A DNA stretch of 64,000 nt. It comes from Polydactylus sextarius. Lineage: Eukaryota > Chordata > Actinopteri > Polynemidae. Position numbers and translations under genes: made by a program. Positions 32,295-46,613 of this stretch are shown piece by piece. A model generated the notes under the pieces. It did no database searches. It was not told the DNA's origin and saw only the letters and a program-made list of their open reading frames with translations. The first letter of the stretch is position 1, and each line of letters opens with the position of its first letter. Location: NCBI GenBank assembly GCA_016801845.1, contig CM028919.1:14467001-14531000 (forward strand), given 5' to 3'.

Positions 32295-33629
32295 GGAAAC
32301 TGAAACAGAAACAGAAAACAGCAGTCACATGAGGATAAATCTCAGTCTCTGGGTATCCTTGAAAACTAAAAAGCACTAAGAAATGGGAGAGAGAGAGAGA
32401 GAGAGAGAAAATAAAATAAAATTGAGCAAACCAAGACAAAGTGTCTGGTTGGGAACGATCTAGAGACAGATACAGAGCAGACAGAGAGAGGGAGGAGGTG
32501 GAGAGGTAAAGGTGAGGTGGAGAAAAGGGAAGGAGCCAGCGGCGAGAGCAGCCTGGTGACATTTGGGGGATACGTCTGCATATCAATGGAGCTTGTATGG
32601 ATTGAGGTTGTTATTATCTTTTGATGGGAAAAGGGAAAGAGGAGAGAGAGAGAGGGAGGGGACAGCAAGGAGACCAGCCTCTCAGTGGGTCAGTTAAGGC
32701 CTGGAGACAAGCCTGGGGCTGGATTTACACTCTCCGGACCAGGAACCGCAACCTGACCCTGGGGAATATGAAAGGGGACAATTGGCTCTTTAAGAATGGA
32801 GGGAAAAGTGTTAAGGGAGGGGCTCGTATAAGTGATGTATGTAGTCATGTGTGCATGCGTGCGTGTATGGGTGGGTGGGAAGGGGGTCCTCCAAGCCCAA
32901 TTAAGCCTGACTGCATGTCGGAGGGCTGTGCCAAACATGCCCCACCTGTTTAGACAGGGCCAAGGGGCTAATGAGCACTGGCTGGAGGGGGGGGGGGCAT
33001 GAGGGAGACAGACGAGGGGGTAGAAAAAGGGGAAGAAAATTCCTGGGATTTAAAGAATAAGGATGACATTCCCCAGTTTTTTTTGTTCCCCCTCCTCCAT
33101 GCTCTCTTTCATTATGCTGCCACAAATAGGAGACACAATGTCAGGAGGGGAATTTCACAGCTAAAATTAGCCTTTGTTATCATTTTTGCAATCATACAGT
33201 ACAAGCAAGAAACATGTGACACAGATGCACCGAGTCTCCAATCAAGTCGAGACAAAAACACGCAGCTAAGGAAATTAAAACCAGGGAGCGGGGTGGATGG
33301 AGGCAGGGGAGCAGAAAGTAAAGGAGGGGGCTGGGGAAGGGGGCATAATGAAATAATAAGAGCCAAATATTGTGCAACAGGAGCAACAACAGTTTGAGAC
33401 AGAACGCCTCTGTGTTGTGTGTAGATGTGTGTCTGTGCAAGTGTGGGTGAGTTTGGGTGAAAGAAGCCCATTGTCTGGCAGTGTAACTCAAGCTCACAGC
33501 GCCGGCTTCGCTTTAAATGAGCTGTGAGGCGATGGCGTCCTTCCTTCCTTCCTTATTACCTTCCCCTGTGTCCTCATTTACTCCTTTCCTCACTTCCAAT
33601 CCTTTTAACCATCTCAATTTCCTCTTTAA

Positions 33630-33765
33630 AGTAATAGTTAGACGTTGCGGGAAACGCAGCTGATTTGTTTTCTTGCCGAGACTATGATGAGAAGTTGATA
33701 GCGCTCTAATGTCTCTCTGGGTAATATGAAGCCAACAGCTGGTTAGCTTAGCTTAGCATAAAGAT
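33630..33765 (+). repeat. Common percomorph interspersed repeat
   Basis: AAGTAATAGTTAGACGTTGC, then TTTTCTTGCCGAGACTATGA, TGAGAAGTTGATAGCGCTCT and GGTTAGCTTAGCTTAGCATA match, from memory, a very abundant repeat of percomorph genomes whose hallmark is the doubled TTAGC before ATAAAGA. Confidence 0.8.
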
Positions 33766-34259
33766 TTCACAATAATAAGTGGAAGCAATTAGTTTTCTAT
33801 TAACTTAACACTCAGATTTACATGCAGTCAACATGCAACTTTACGTGTTAAGTGCAGTTCAAAACCATGATGTTGACTTCAAGAGATGTTCTAGAATATT
33901 CTAACATTCTTTTTAAATTTATTTTTGAAGCAAATTAAACAAAAATAAACATGCAACAGATGCTCATCTACTTTAGACAAAGCCTCCGTGACTGTTTCTA
34001 CTTATTCCAGCCTTTATGATATTTTTTTTTTTTAATAAAACAGATCATATAACTTTCAGTCAGTTAGGAAATAAAAGACGCTTCCCAAAATGTCAGACTC
34101 CTTTAATTACTAACTGACCAACAGCTTTGAACAAAATGACATTTACACATTCAGGTGACCAAAGCAGTGAGGGGGAATTTAATTGCTTATTTGATTTTTC
34201 ACACAAGAGCACATAAACACACACACACAAATATATATTTATATATATATTTATGCCAG

Positions 34260-34262
<3 letters not shown>

Positions 34263-34314
<52 letters not shown>
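34263..34314 (+). repeat. (CA)n microsatellite
   Basis: About 26 CA units, preceded by a TATA/TTTATATA patch. Confidence 0.96.
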
Positions 34315-34317
<3 letters not shown>

Positions 34318-36991
34318 AACTGGCAGCTGCTAACCCTGAGATTAAGGCCAGCATGACAGACGTGATTTCAGGCTACATCTGTGACAGAGAGAGAGAAACG
34401 GGAGCAGAACAAACAAACGTTAGAGTAACATGCAGCGAACATACAAAGAGCAGCAAATTGTTACTGGTTAGTGAAGAGGAAAAAAAAAAACAAGAGGTGA
34501 AGAAAAGAAGAAAAAAAAAGAGGAAGGAAAAGAAAAGCAGTGAAGCCACGCACCATCTGCTGCGTGTATAGTGACTGTGCCTTCAGAAACGTTCGACAGA
34601 CGTAGAGGGCAGCAACAGAAACCACAGATTCACCTTTTTAAAAACAACCTTTTAATAACAGAAAAAGAAGAGAGGCAGCGTTTTGACTGGAGGTGGAAGT
34701 GAAGTCTCTGCCCTTTTGATTTTCCTCCATTTAGTTGAAAAGAAGAAAAGGGATTAAAAAACAGATGTTGTGTTTGCATTTGATGTAAGCGAGCTTTTAG
34801 CGAAGCAACCTGGCCTTTGGTCATAGATGAAATTGAATTAGATCTCCATTTAACCATCCACAAACAGCTCCGCTCCACCAGCAACCATGTCCTCCTCCTC
34901 TCTCTCTCATCTGTCTTTCTCTCTTTCTTTCTCTCCGTCTTAAACCATTATGAACGATGCTGATAATAACTGAAAAGCCCCCGTCACCAAAATTCAAACT
35001 TGCTTTTCAAGAAAAGCATGAGAGAGACGGACAGGACAGAGACGAGAGGAGAAGGCTGGAAAAGAAAGTTTTTTTTTTTCCTTCTTTTTCTTCTGGTGAG
35101 CTGTTCATTGATATGACAGTTTGATTTTCTGGGCTATGATGTGAAGCAGCTTAAGAGGGCATCCCTCTATTATAAGGCCGGTGACATCTAGCCTCTCCAG
35201 CTCTTCAACCCCCTCCAACCCCAAAACCCTGGATGTGTGAGTGTGTGTGTGAGTTTCTAAGCTGGTGCATGTGTGCGTTTTTAAGTACATGTGTTTTTCG
35301 CTGCGAGTGTGTAAGTGTGTGTCCGTCCCAGTCTGACTCTCCCCCGAGTTTCCAATCCCGGATCATGTGGGGGAATGTGGAGTTGGAGCAGCTGTCGGCC
35401 TGGCAACCCGCCTCGCCAACCAAGCGGGATAGAAACTTACAGAGCATCAACACCCCGACATTTAACACAGCAGAGGACTGGGTGCATTCAGGGTATCTGT
35501 GTGTGTGTGTGTGAGTGTGTGTTTCAGCTTCAATAATAATTCAAGTTGTCAGCAACTATACGACATTCAGCTGAAGACAACACCCAGAAATGATTCAGTC
35601 TCCAGAACTAAACTCAAAAAAGCAGCATAAATGTAAATGTCGACATTTGGAATATTTTAACATCAATAAATCAAAATCTTTTCTTTTTTTTTTTTGCTTT
35701 TTTGGCAGTTTCTATCTGCATCTACATTTCTACCTCACAAAATCTTTGCCACCTGGTTTGTGTTGGCAGGAAATCTGTTGGGTTTGTCTTGTTGAACTAA
35801 ATTGGCATAAAGATGTTGTTCTTCCTGCACAAACTGAGCCAAAAACTTTAAGAGTTTTTTTTTTCCTCAAAAAAGAAGATGAATGAAACCACTTAAAAAA
35901 AAAAAAAAAAAAAAAAAAAAGGCTGGATGGAAAAAAAATATACATCACAGTTGACATGTTTATTCTTCTAAGTAAATAAGAGCCAAAGGGTCAAAGTCAG
36001 AGAAGTCCAACTTCAAGAGACGAGAAATATTAAAATGAATAAATAAATATTCTCCTTTAATGGTCATGTATGAAAGATACATAAGATATAAATATAAAAA
36101 GGGCGTGAGAGGTGATGAAAGTCTTTATCTTCACAATTTGCAGATGGTTAGAAACTAAGTACGACCATAAAGATTTGTGGGAACATTTTGGAAATGACAT
36201 CTAGTTGTAATAATAACAATGTTGTCGTCGATTCAATTCAAGTCAACTGCTGAGATCAGGGAAAGTCGGGAGTCAAGTTTTAAACAAATCCACGTCAGAG
36301 TTTTACAGTAAAGACGTGTCTGAAATACGAGCAGCAACACCGACGTCAAAGAAGTAGAGTTTTTTTTAAGGAAATATAATATCTGGAAAATGAGATTTAG
36401 ATATAGTAAAGCTGCTGTTAACAGTAATTATTGTGATAATCAGACGACTTGTGAAAAGGATCAAATCTCCTAAAGAAAATCCCCAGAGAAGCCGAGTCGA
36501 TGTTCACGTTTAACTGCGAGAGAAAATTAAAGCGTTCAGTAAAGTTATTACTTAAACCGTCTTGTTGTAAACACTTATCACAGTTTACAGACTGAATTAC
36601 AGGTTGGACGTTTTTTTTTTTGTACGCACAGAAATGTGCTCACTTTGGTTTTTTTTTTTTTTTACGTCTAAATAAAGTGGTTTAGATTAGACTTAAATGC
36701 ATGTTTACAAAATGTCTGAAAGTCTGCTGACAGATCTGTCGCTGTGCTGTCGATGTTACCGTGAGTGTCAAATCTTAGCAGTTACTGAGAAAGTTATCAT
36801 TAGAGATACAATGGTGCGTAAACATAAGAAAGAAAAAGATGAGTTGTAATGAACTGGAATGAATCACTCTTTTGTGGGTTAACACGTCTGGTGTATACAA
36901 CGTTGGACATTTAGTCATAACAGCTAAGTTTTGTTTTGGTTTTTGACTGGATGTTAGACAATGGAATATGTCTCTGTAGCAGTAATGGTAT

Positions 36992-36993
<2 letters not shown>

Positions 36994-37023
<30 letters not shown>
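36994..37023 (+). repeat. (GT)n microsatellite
   Basis: About 15 GT units. Confidence 0.95.
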
Positions 37024-37025
<2 letters not shown>

Positions 37026-38377
37026 CTAACAATACCAGATTTTGTCTCCTTGGAAGATATCAAAGACTACGTGGGTGGAAGGCTGAAATGTAATTAAATT
37101 CATGGGGCCAGCCAAAGGAAACACGTACGGATGAGCACATGTGTGCACGCAGACACTCAAACACGCTGATATGTCGGTAAAACGGAGCGAATCCCAAACA
37201 AATCCTCGGATCAGATGCTGTGATGAGGGGTTCACCAGAGGAAGATGGGGAAAAAAAAAAAAAAAACCCCAGTGCAGACTGACGGGGCGCTGGGATGGAT
37301 GATTGTGTGTATGTTTATGTGTTGGTCACTAGAGAGAGACTGAGTATTTTATGGTTAAAACTCACATGAGACCATGTGCCAAGGGAACAATACACTATGC
37401 AAATGAAGTTACTCCATATGGTGAGAGACACACACACACACAAACACATCTACGCTGAAGAGCCAAGCGCTTTACCTCATTTTTATGCTAAATTTGCAAA
37501 GTCTTGTAACAGCTATCTCTGCTCAGTCTGCGACAAAAAAAAAAAAAAAGAAAAAGGAAGGAGACAAGAGGAAAACAGAAAGAGAAGAGAGGACAAGGGA
37601 TGGATAGGGAGGGAAAAGGCAGACGCTCAGTGGAGGAAATAAGAGAAAGCAGCCAATACTGTCTTCTGCTCCTCCTGATTAGTATTCAGTAAGAACTGGA
37701 GGAAACAGTTAGCAGTCTGGCCCTTATCAGAGCCTGCCTGCATACCTCCCACACTGGGTCACCATGCTGAAAGCTCACTGTGTCTTTTTCCCATGTCTTC
37801 CAACTGCTTATTATCTGTTAATCCACCCACACTGGTTCATCCCAGTGTAACAGGAAACATTATTAACTGCTGAAAAAAAAAAGATCGACCTCCAGACACG
37901 CGGGGGAAAGCCAATCGGCCAAAAGCCTGCAGGACAAGTCTGTTCATCGAGCCTACGCCGCGTCGTTTTTCCTGACAGTGGAGTCGTTTCTACCTACACG
38001 AAGCTTTGGACAGAAACCCTACGAGTTCACCACCCAGCCACAGGGGAGGGATGGCAGGACAGAGAGGGATAAACAAGAAATAGGAGGGATTGAGGGTGTA
38101 AAAAAACGGGGACTTCTGTCGAGGCCAGACATGGTTCGATGTTAGTGTAACCGAAGGAAATCCAGCACTTTATTTTGTAGCATTTCACCTCTAGTGAGGA
38201 ACCAACAGCTGGCAGGAGCTTCAAACTGACAAACATCAATCCTCATAAAAAAGAAAATAAAACCATCTGTAAATGTGGGAGTTAACCACTACTCTCCAGC
38301 TGGGGGTTAAAACTTTCCCCCCTTGATGGTCGTACAGAAGAGAATGTTCCAGTGGAATGTGTGTGTGTGAATCTATG

Positions 38378-38381
<4 letters not shown>

Positions 38382-38413
<32 letters not shown>

Positions 38414-38887
38414 GAAAAAGGTAAGCAGCGGTGGAATGATGATCCTGTGATTTCCCCTGAGGCCACATCTGCCCTTGTGAAACAAGCCGCCTCTAAAAAA
38501 GCCCCGTCCGACATTCCTGGAGCATTCCGGCAGCATTCATCACCCGCTCCGAGATCTCTCCTCAAACACCCCCCACGCTCCCCCTGCTGTGTGTACCTCT
38601 CCCCCTCGACTTCCACTAAAAATCTCTGAAGCCGTATCCAGAAATGTCCAGAATGTCTGCTCTGAGATTTGCCAGAGCCAGATCCCTCCCTCCTCCCTCC
38701 TTCCCTCCCTGCAGCACCGGGGTCATTGTTCATCCTTCTCTCTGTTCATTCCTCATCCGTCGCTAACTCCATCTCTTTTCTCTTTCCTCTATCTCTGCAG
38801 GGATTTGCGGCTCTCTAATAGAGGCATCTACCATGTCCCACTAACTGCTGGAACAGCTGGAGCTGGGGTGCATGCAGAGTACTGCCC

Positions 38888-38926
<39 letters not shown>
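38382..38926 (+). repeat. Two GT microsatellites
   Basis: (GT)n at about 38382-38411 and 38891-38926; the sequence between them is C/T-rich and unremarkable. Confidence 0.93.
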
Positions 38927-38927
<1 letters not shown>

Positions 38928-40077
38928 CGAACATCTGTGCTGCGAGGAGCGATGGGAAATGAAGTTGTGAGTGCCAAGCCAAGAATATCTGTCACACTCT
39001 GACATATCAAACGTGTCCGACTGTGCGCACGCACGGCTGAGGATTGTGGTTCTCAGGCCACGTGAACACGGGGAGCGGCCGTCGTTTTTTTTTTTTTTTT
39101 TTTTTTTATTCTTTTATCACACGTAATAAATCACCTATCTTCTAATTGTCCCCGACTTTGCTGGTCTCTGACAATCTGCTCCTTGACAACCAGCCCATAT
39201 AACTGACAAACAGTGCCCTCGACAGCCGTCGTCCCGGGTAACCAGGGCGTTTATCAGGGGCCTCCATCCCTTCTGGAGTGGAATCTGCTCCGGCAAAAAC
39301 CTCTGAAACTTTGATAAGGTGACGTTGGGCGTGAAGCTCCATATTTAGCCACTGCTGTCAAACTCTTGATTTAGCACCGTAGGTAATTGCACCAAGTCAC
39401 AACGAAGCAGGCAGGGAGTGAGCTACGGGTGTGTGATGGGAGGGAGGGAGGGAGGAGGAGGGAGGAGGGGGGGGGGGGCAAGGAAGCTAAATTATGCTGA
39501 ATAGCACTGCAGTGATATCCCCCTTTTGCCGTTGAAACAATGCATCGCCGCCAACCACTTTTCATTGAGACAGCAGCATCAAAGCAAGAATAATGGATCC
39601 TTGCAGAAACCTCAGCTCGATAGTTGGAGAAACAAAGCTCTCATTGTAATCTCAGGCTCTCTCCCTCCTCTCGTGCATTCATCCCAGCGTTAATCCTTTT
39701 CACATTACTCTGACTCTACTGTAGGCCATTAGAAAAGAAGAATTAGAATTCTACAGTAGATTTCTAATCTGTTCCATTCCATTCTGCCTCCATGTTCAAT
39801 CAGCGCTTGGCAACAGAGTAAAGACAAATACGAAAGGATCTTATAAAGATGTTAGACAGACACATTACAGCCGTACACAAACATTCATTGAAAACAGTTG
39901 TATTGAATAACAGACCACACATCATCATCATCACAGCGTATTATTCTGAAGCCTGATGCGATGGCACCTGCAAGAATTTGATATTTAGTTCTTCCTGTGA
40001 ATAAATGAATAAATTGGTCTTAAGTTCAAAGTTAATTCTTAACCTTGGAGAAAGCAGCTGGAGAGACAAAATAACTT

Positions 40078-40119
<42 letters not shown>

Positions 40120-42493
40120 CCACGTTCTTTTACCTGTTGTTTTGTTTTAGTTTGACTCAATGTGGATGAGAAAGAAACTTCTTTCCTTGATAAGTTGTCA
40201 AACTCAATCTGCTGCTTCAGATCATGTGATTTAATTCATATCAAAATCAAATAAAATTTAATGGTTTTATCCAATAAAGATAATTCGTTTGGATCAATGT
40301 GCAAATAGCAGTCTAAGAGAGAACAAGTAGCACATAATGCACATAAAAAAAAAAAAAAAATCCAGGAAAAGTCAGTGTCTGAATCAGTTCACTTACTGTT
40401 AGTGACTGATACACTGCATTACCAACAACATGCTTTATAATCAGAGGAATCTGTAACAACATATTTTCTAAAATCTACTCTTTCTTAACCGATCTTTATC
40501 TACCATAAGTTTAAGGTTTTTTCCTGGAGGCAGAATAAGTTAAAAATATAAATATAAGAAACTCCGCGGTGGTTATAGACAAGGTAGAATATGTTTCCAA
40601 CTCCGGCTTCAAAAACAAAGTCATGGATTTCCCATCAGTTCCAAAACAAACTGTGCTGCAGGGTTTGAAATCCATCTCCAATTATTGCTCACATATGTGG
40701 CTCTGACGTACTGTCTGTGACTTTTTCCCTTTTCTTCACATTGAGAGGAAAAAAAAAAAAATCTATCAGACCCAACGATTGATTCAATTTCTAACCATCG
40801 TATTTGATAGCTGGAGGTTTAATACGACGGACGGTCTTGACCGCAGGGTTAAAAAAGAAGTGACCACAGATACAAAACTACAGGACGTTATCGACTACGG
40901 TTCCACGGATCCATAACCACCGGACTGACAAACTGGAACTGGCCTGCAGGGGGGAAAAGGCCAGCTGGAAAAATAGATGAGGAGGGGGGGTTGTGATGTA
41001 CAGGATCCCCAGGCGCCAGGGGGCTCCGGTGATGATGATGATGATTATAATGGATTTTACAGGGTTTCCTGCATCGACGTGGTGACACAGAGTCCAAACC
41101 TCTGATGTAACACAGGGTCATGGGTGTTTTTTTTTTTTTTTTTTTAAAACACAGGGCGTTAGATAACAAGAGTAAAGAGCAAAGAGCATGTGTGTACAAA
41201 CAGGACACGGAGACGACAACGACAACAGAATCAACAGAACAGATATCATTTATATCATTGCTGGTACAACGAGGAGATAACTGATAAGACTGCCCTAGTT
41301 GGTGTGAGAGCATTTAAGAACATGATTAACCAAAATTAAAAAGAAACCTCCTTTAAATGACTAAAATTGAATCCTTATCTGGTCTTAGAAAAAGTTAATG
41401 AAGAGTAATAAAGTAGAAACAGACGATCAGATCTGGCGAAGGGGAAATTAAGAAATAACTGTTCCAAGATTTAATTTTGTCAAGATATTTTTTTTTTCTT
41501 TATCAGACTTTAGCAGAAAAGGTCAGCGAAAGAGAGTATCACCATCTTGAATCAACGGCTGGGATATAAAGACACATCTAAAGCTAAAGTCCAACCAGCA
41601 GCAGCAGCAGCAGTAAAGGACATTTATTCTGAAAATTCAGGCTCAGTTGTCTCACTTGTTTTCCTCTGCACTGGATGACCACATTACAAAAGACCCCTGC
41701 AGGAGACATTTAAAAAGCTCTAAACTATCATGCAGCCTGAAGCTTTCGAGCCGCCAGCATCCATTATGTGATTATGAGGGTATTCACAGTTCTCCAGGGG
41801 CTGCGGCAGGTCTGTTGGTCTGTCTCTGATGCTGCCAGGTACAGTCCGAGGCCTCGAGGTAAGAATTTCTGTTGTTGTTGTTGTTGATACCAATCTGAGG
41901 GTCACAGAGTGCATTTCACAAGGACAGGCGGCTCAGCCAGGTGGATTCCTGCTTTTTTTCCTGAAGGGAATTTGGCTCCGGACCATCCAGCTGAAGGATT
42001 GGCTAAACATTTCTATTCAGCTTTCGATGTTACAAATCAAATTTAGTGTATGAACAGACTGACAAATGAGCATCATTCATACACTGATGCAGGTTGAATT
42101 CCACCTCAATACAACTAAGATCCAACTTTTTCTTTTTCAAACTTGCACAGTGCATCTCAATTTGGATACTTTCCATATAATATACTATGTAAACTACGTG
42201 CTTATTTCCATAGTTTGCGAATTTCGTCAGGGTGGTGCCGCCACAAATCATCGTGTGCTTATCGGAAATGACGTCTTTTTCTACTTTTTAACGGTGAATC
42301 ATCACTGGACAGAACGTTAATCATGGATCTGGACCGTGATCGTCTCCACCAACATATCTACCGGAATGTTTTCAACTTTAATCAATAATCAAAGTCTTAC
42401 TAGTGCTGATGTTTGCTTGTGTGGTTCCATGTTTCGTGTGAGGTGGAGATTACGCCGCCGCCGCCGTCGTCCCTCCTCTTCTGCTACGTAGCC

Positions 42494-42502
42494 AAGATGG
42501 CG
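42494..42502 (+). promoter_or_regulatory. YY1-type motif AAGATGGCG in a CpG-rich patch
   Basis: AAGATGGCG lies about 25 bases after a GCCGCCGCCGCCGTCGTCCC run. The pairing resembles TATA-less promoters, but no open frame or splice signal follows. It may instead be internal sequence of a MITE. Confidence 0.2.
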
Positions 42503-42774
42503 TCATCGTTCCACACTCAACTGTTTGACCGTTCTGAGTGAAACCATCTGGGTGTTAACAGTCACTGTGTTTTGACCTTGTCAGTGTGAACACACCTACA
42601 CACTCAAAATAATAAGTGTAAGTATGGAAGTTGTCTTCAGCCTTTTTAAGATGCTTTTCATAGTTTTATAAAACTCCCTGAGACCTGTGAACAGATTGTT
42701 GCGGTTTCTTTTTGCTTGGAACTATTTTTATAATCGATATAATCACTGATGTTTCTACCTGGGAAAATTAAACT

Positions 42775-42895
42775 GAAATTGTGATGAAAACAAATCAATT
42801 TGAAGACGTTGATTTGTGCTTTAAATGGACATTTTTCAGCATTTTATGGACAAAATAATCAGCAGCTTCATTGATTATCTCTTGAAGCTGCAATA
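42775..42895 (-). repeat. Percomorph ATTAATCG-type interspersed repeat, copy 2
   Basis: TTTGAAGACGTTGATTTGTG, then GACATTTTTCAGCATTTTAT, GGACAAAATAATCAGCAGCT and GAAGCTGCAATAATTA. The opposite orientation to copy 1 at 20465; decayed. Confidence 0.6.
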
Positions 42896-45060
42896 ATTAC
42901 TTACACAAGGTCCCGTTTTACTGCTGGATAACTCAGTAACAAAAAAGCAAGATAATAAGCGGTACCCAAACAAAAGGGGACAGAGATCTACAACCCATTG
43001 TAAAAGCACAATATATGGTTGTTGGTTGTGCAACTCTCTATCTCTCTGACACTCAGATTTGTAAGTGAGTAAACAGTTTAGTGGCCCCTAAAGACAGAGA
43101 TGAAGAGCTGGTATTTTTGGTTTGATTTAGTTGACAGATAAGTGCATGATGGTGTAATTCTACGTTGTTTATTATTTTGACCGTGTCCCTCCCTGAAGCA
43201 ACACTCCCACGTGTATTTGAAACCGTTTCGCTGTTTCCTTCTCCGGTCGAATCACTGTGAGTTGGCAAACAAAGCAATCAAACGACAGAATAACAGAAAC
43301 TGTCTGAGTTGATGATGTTATAAAAACCACAAAACCGCTGAGCATCTTGGTAATATCTCTCAATATTTATTCTATTCTAGCTGTTCTTATTTCTCTCTGC
43401 TCTTTAGCACCAGTAGGAATCACATAATAGGACTATATCTTATACCTACTAAGACCTTAGAAAAATGGATTTATCTGTTCTGACCTGCAGGGTGCACAGA
43501 TGAAACATAATGCCTGTGATTTTTAAGTTTGAACCAATCATTCACGTCTCCCTTCGCCTTTATGTTCTTCCTCCTGGTATCTGAATTCAGTCAGCGTATA
43601 TGAAAATATCTGGACTTCTTTCCTCACCTTTTGGGGAAACTATTAGTTGTCATTCAATTTTTATATAGTAGGTGGAAAAAAAAAAGTGCTTCTATAAACT
43701 ATAAAATATGAGCAAGATAATTCACTGCGCCTGAGTGTTTTTCAGATGACGACTGCTGCATTACTCTGCTTACTGTCAATCAGCTGACACTCACAGGAAG
43801 ACGAGCGTCTCTGCCAGGAAAGAGTCCTGCAGAAACACAACAGCCCCTCACATATCATCACATCCATGTTTTCTTATCTGGACTGAATGTTAATATGGTA
43901 GACAGACGTGGTTTTCTTCACTCCAGAGTTTCATTTTAACATGAAATTGTTGAGGATTAAATTCAACCTCCGTTTTATTTTCCGACAGTTGAATCACTTT
44001 AAACGTACAAGCGTGGACATCAAAAATAAGACGTGTTGAGATCCACTGCACAAAATAAAAATCCTCTCCTGATACCTGTAGATCTTTTCCGCCTCCCAGA
44101 CACAAGCGAGCACAGAGGGAGTCGGGTCTGATCCGGTCTGATCCAGTCCCACGCCAGCCCACACCGCACGTTGGAGGTCAAGGACGCCCCGGTGCAACCT
44201 CCACCTGTCAACGCAGGTCGGCAGGGGAGGGATTATGGCGCGACGCGGGGGGATAGATTAAAGAATGACACAAACACAAAGATCTGGAGTGCCAATCTGC
44301 CGAGCAGCAGGATATCCCACCGCTTTTAAAGCACCGGTGGATGAGAAGTGATCAACACGCCCAAACGAATGTTTTACTACCACGCGACAGATCTGAACTC
44401 TCTCTTCCAGCCTGTTACTTCTCCAAACAGCCCTGAGTCATGACGAACAGAATCACCCAGTAATGCTGATACAAACTCTGCTATCTTAGCTTTAACGCGC
44501 CGTAGTTTGGAGGCACTGCAGCAAATAATAAGCCATAGGGCCTGGAAGTGGAGTCTGGGCTCTGAGGCTTTTGAACACACAGCCCGAGGAGCTTAGGCTG
44601 CGAAAAAAAATTAGTTCCTCCTTTGGATTCACTTGTTTAAAAAAAATGCACTTTCACAGGCACAAGCTTTCTCATTATTGAGTTTTTTGGTTTGATTCTG
44701 GCTGTGTTCTTGCATATTATTCTCCTGCAGTCACGCTTTTAATTCATGTCTAGCGGTTTCATCTTATTATACTATTAATCTTAATGGATTTCCTTCCTCA
44801 CGGTTTTGTAAAGCTCTTAACTGTGTTTTGAAAACTGCTATAAATGTGAAGTTTACTGTAATTCATGTCTTGCTGTTCAAGTAATTGTCTAAATTGGAAT
44901 TCATGAATATAAGAGGAAACATTTTATTTCGCCTCTGCAGATATCTGACAGCTTAGAGCAGCAAAGAGCACAATTAATGCTAGTTGTTATAGGGGGAGCA
45001 TTTCATTGTAACTATAAGGTGATTCTGCATCCAAATGCTGACATCAGTGGAAAATGTTCA

Positions 45061-45062
<2 letters not shown>

Positions 45063-45100
<38 letters not shown>
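45063..45100 (+). repeat. (CA)n microsatellite
   Basis: About 19 CA units. Confidence 0.95.
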
Positions 45101-45105
<5 letters not shown>

Positions 45106-45884
45106 TTTTGCCACTTGGGGGAATGTGAGGTTGTTGGTGTTGGAAACAGAAGAAAAAACAGCTCCAGATGAGTTAATAATGTGCTCGATGTACACAAAAA
45201 ATACATGACCACACACGTATCTGTGAGCTTCGTTCAACAAACACACAAGCAGAGACGTGATGTAAACGCACTCGGACGCAGACTCGTTCTGTCCCGCGTT
45301 TGTTCGTACCGTTTAAGATGTTCGGTTTTAGACGAACAGCTCCTCGTGTTGTTGCTCCGTCTCGCTCTCGCTTGTTTTTTTTCTTATGTTTTCTCTCCAA
45401 CTTCCCTCCCACTGTTTGCCACCATTGTAGAAAAAGCGAAATGTGAAAAACACGCTCGCCTCCAAACACTGATTTAATTAGCTGATTTAATTAACTGATT
45501 ACTAAACTTCTATCTCAATGCTACAAACAGCAGCCAGCATTATTAATCTTTATGGTGATACTGCTGCACTTCCCACTCACTGCTGAAGCTGTTGCACTGA
45601 AGGAAACAGGACAGCTGCCCTACTTACACACCACACGTATGTACAACCAAACCACTGTAAAATTCAAATGCACCTACTATGATATGTAGTAAGTGAACAT
45701 GTTCCCACCCCTCAACAAACACACACACACACACACAGTCTCTCTGCAAGTTACATCAGCACGACTAAATTCAGATGGGACTGACGCTGTGAAAAAATAA
45801 AAACACTCTTTGGTTCAAAAACTATCCCAGTGGTGTCCATAAGCTGTCACATCTCCTCCACTCCTGCTGCGATTATGTCTGCAG

Positions 45885-45887
<3 letters not shown>

Positions 45888-45921
<34 letters not shown>

Positions 45922-46091
45922 TAAGTCTGTCTGAGTGACTGTGTGTGTGTGTGTGTGTATCCAAGTCTCAAGTTAATGTGTGTCGTCTTCCTCTAACAAA
46001 AGGAGAGAGAGGGTCCCAGTTAAATTAGCAAGTTTCATTCCATCAATGTTCATCATTATTTCATGGACTCCTGAATATTTTATATAATCTG

Positions 46092-46135
<44 letters not shown>

Positions 46136-46539
46136 TGTGTTTCTGGTTTTGTGTATGGTTGTGCACATGTGTGTTTAAGAGAGTGTGTGTGTGCGTGCTG
46201 AGACATTAAGTATTAACTGAGCTGGGGGGCTCAGAGATGAACGTCCGGGTCCTCTACTATCCCAGCATGCTCTGCTGCTCTCCTGTCTTGCCTTTCCAGG
46301 ATAGGAGCCTGGGGAGCTGTCAAGGCTGTACTGCACGGCTGTGTGTGTATGTGTATGTGTGTATGGGTGTGTGTGTTTTAAAAGTGTGTGTAAGCGTGTG
46401 TGTGTGTGTGTGTGTGTGTGCATTGTCTGACGATGGGGAGGCGACTCATGCAAAACCCAGATGAGTTAATAATGCTGTTTGAGAATCTCTTTTCAAAAGA
46501 CACACACACACACACATTCCTCAGACAGACAAGTGATTG

Positions 46540-46611
<72 letters not shown>
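45888..46611 (+). repeat. Dense cluster of GT then CA arrays
   Basis: GT arrays at about 45888-45919, 45941-45958, 46095-46131 and 46397-46420, then CA arrays at 46501-46515 and a 70-base array at about 46541-46611. Alternating purine-pyrimidine makes up about a third of 720 bases. Confidence 0.93.
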
Positions 46612-46613
<2 letters not shown>

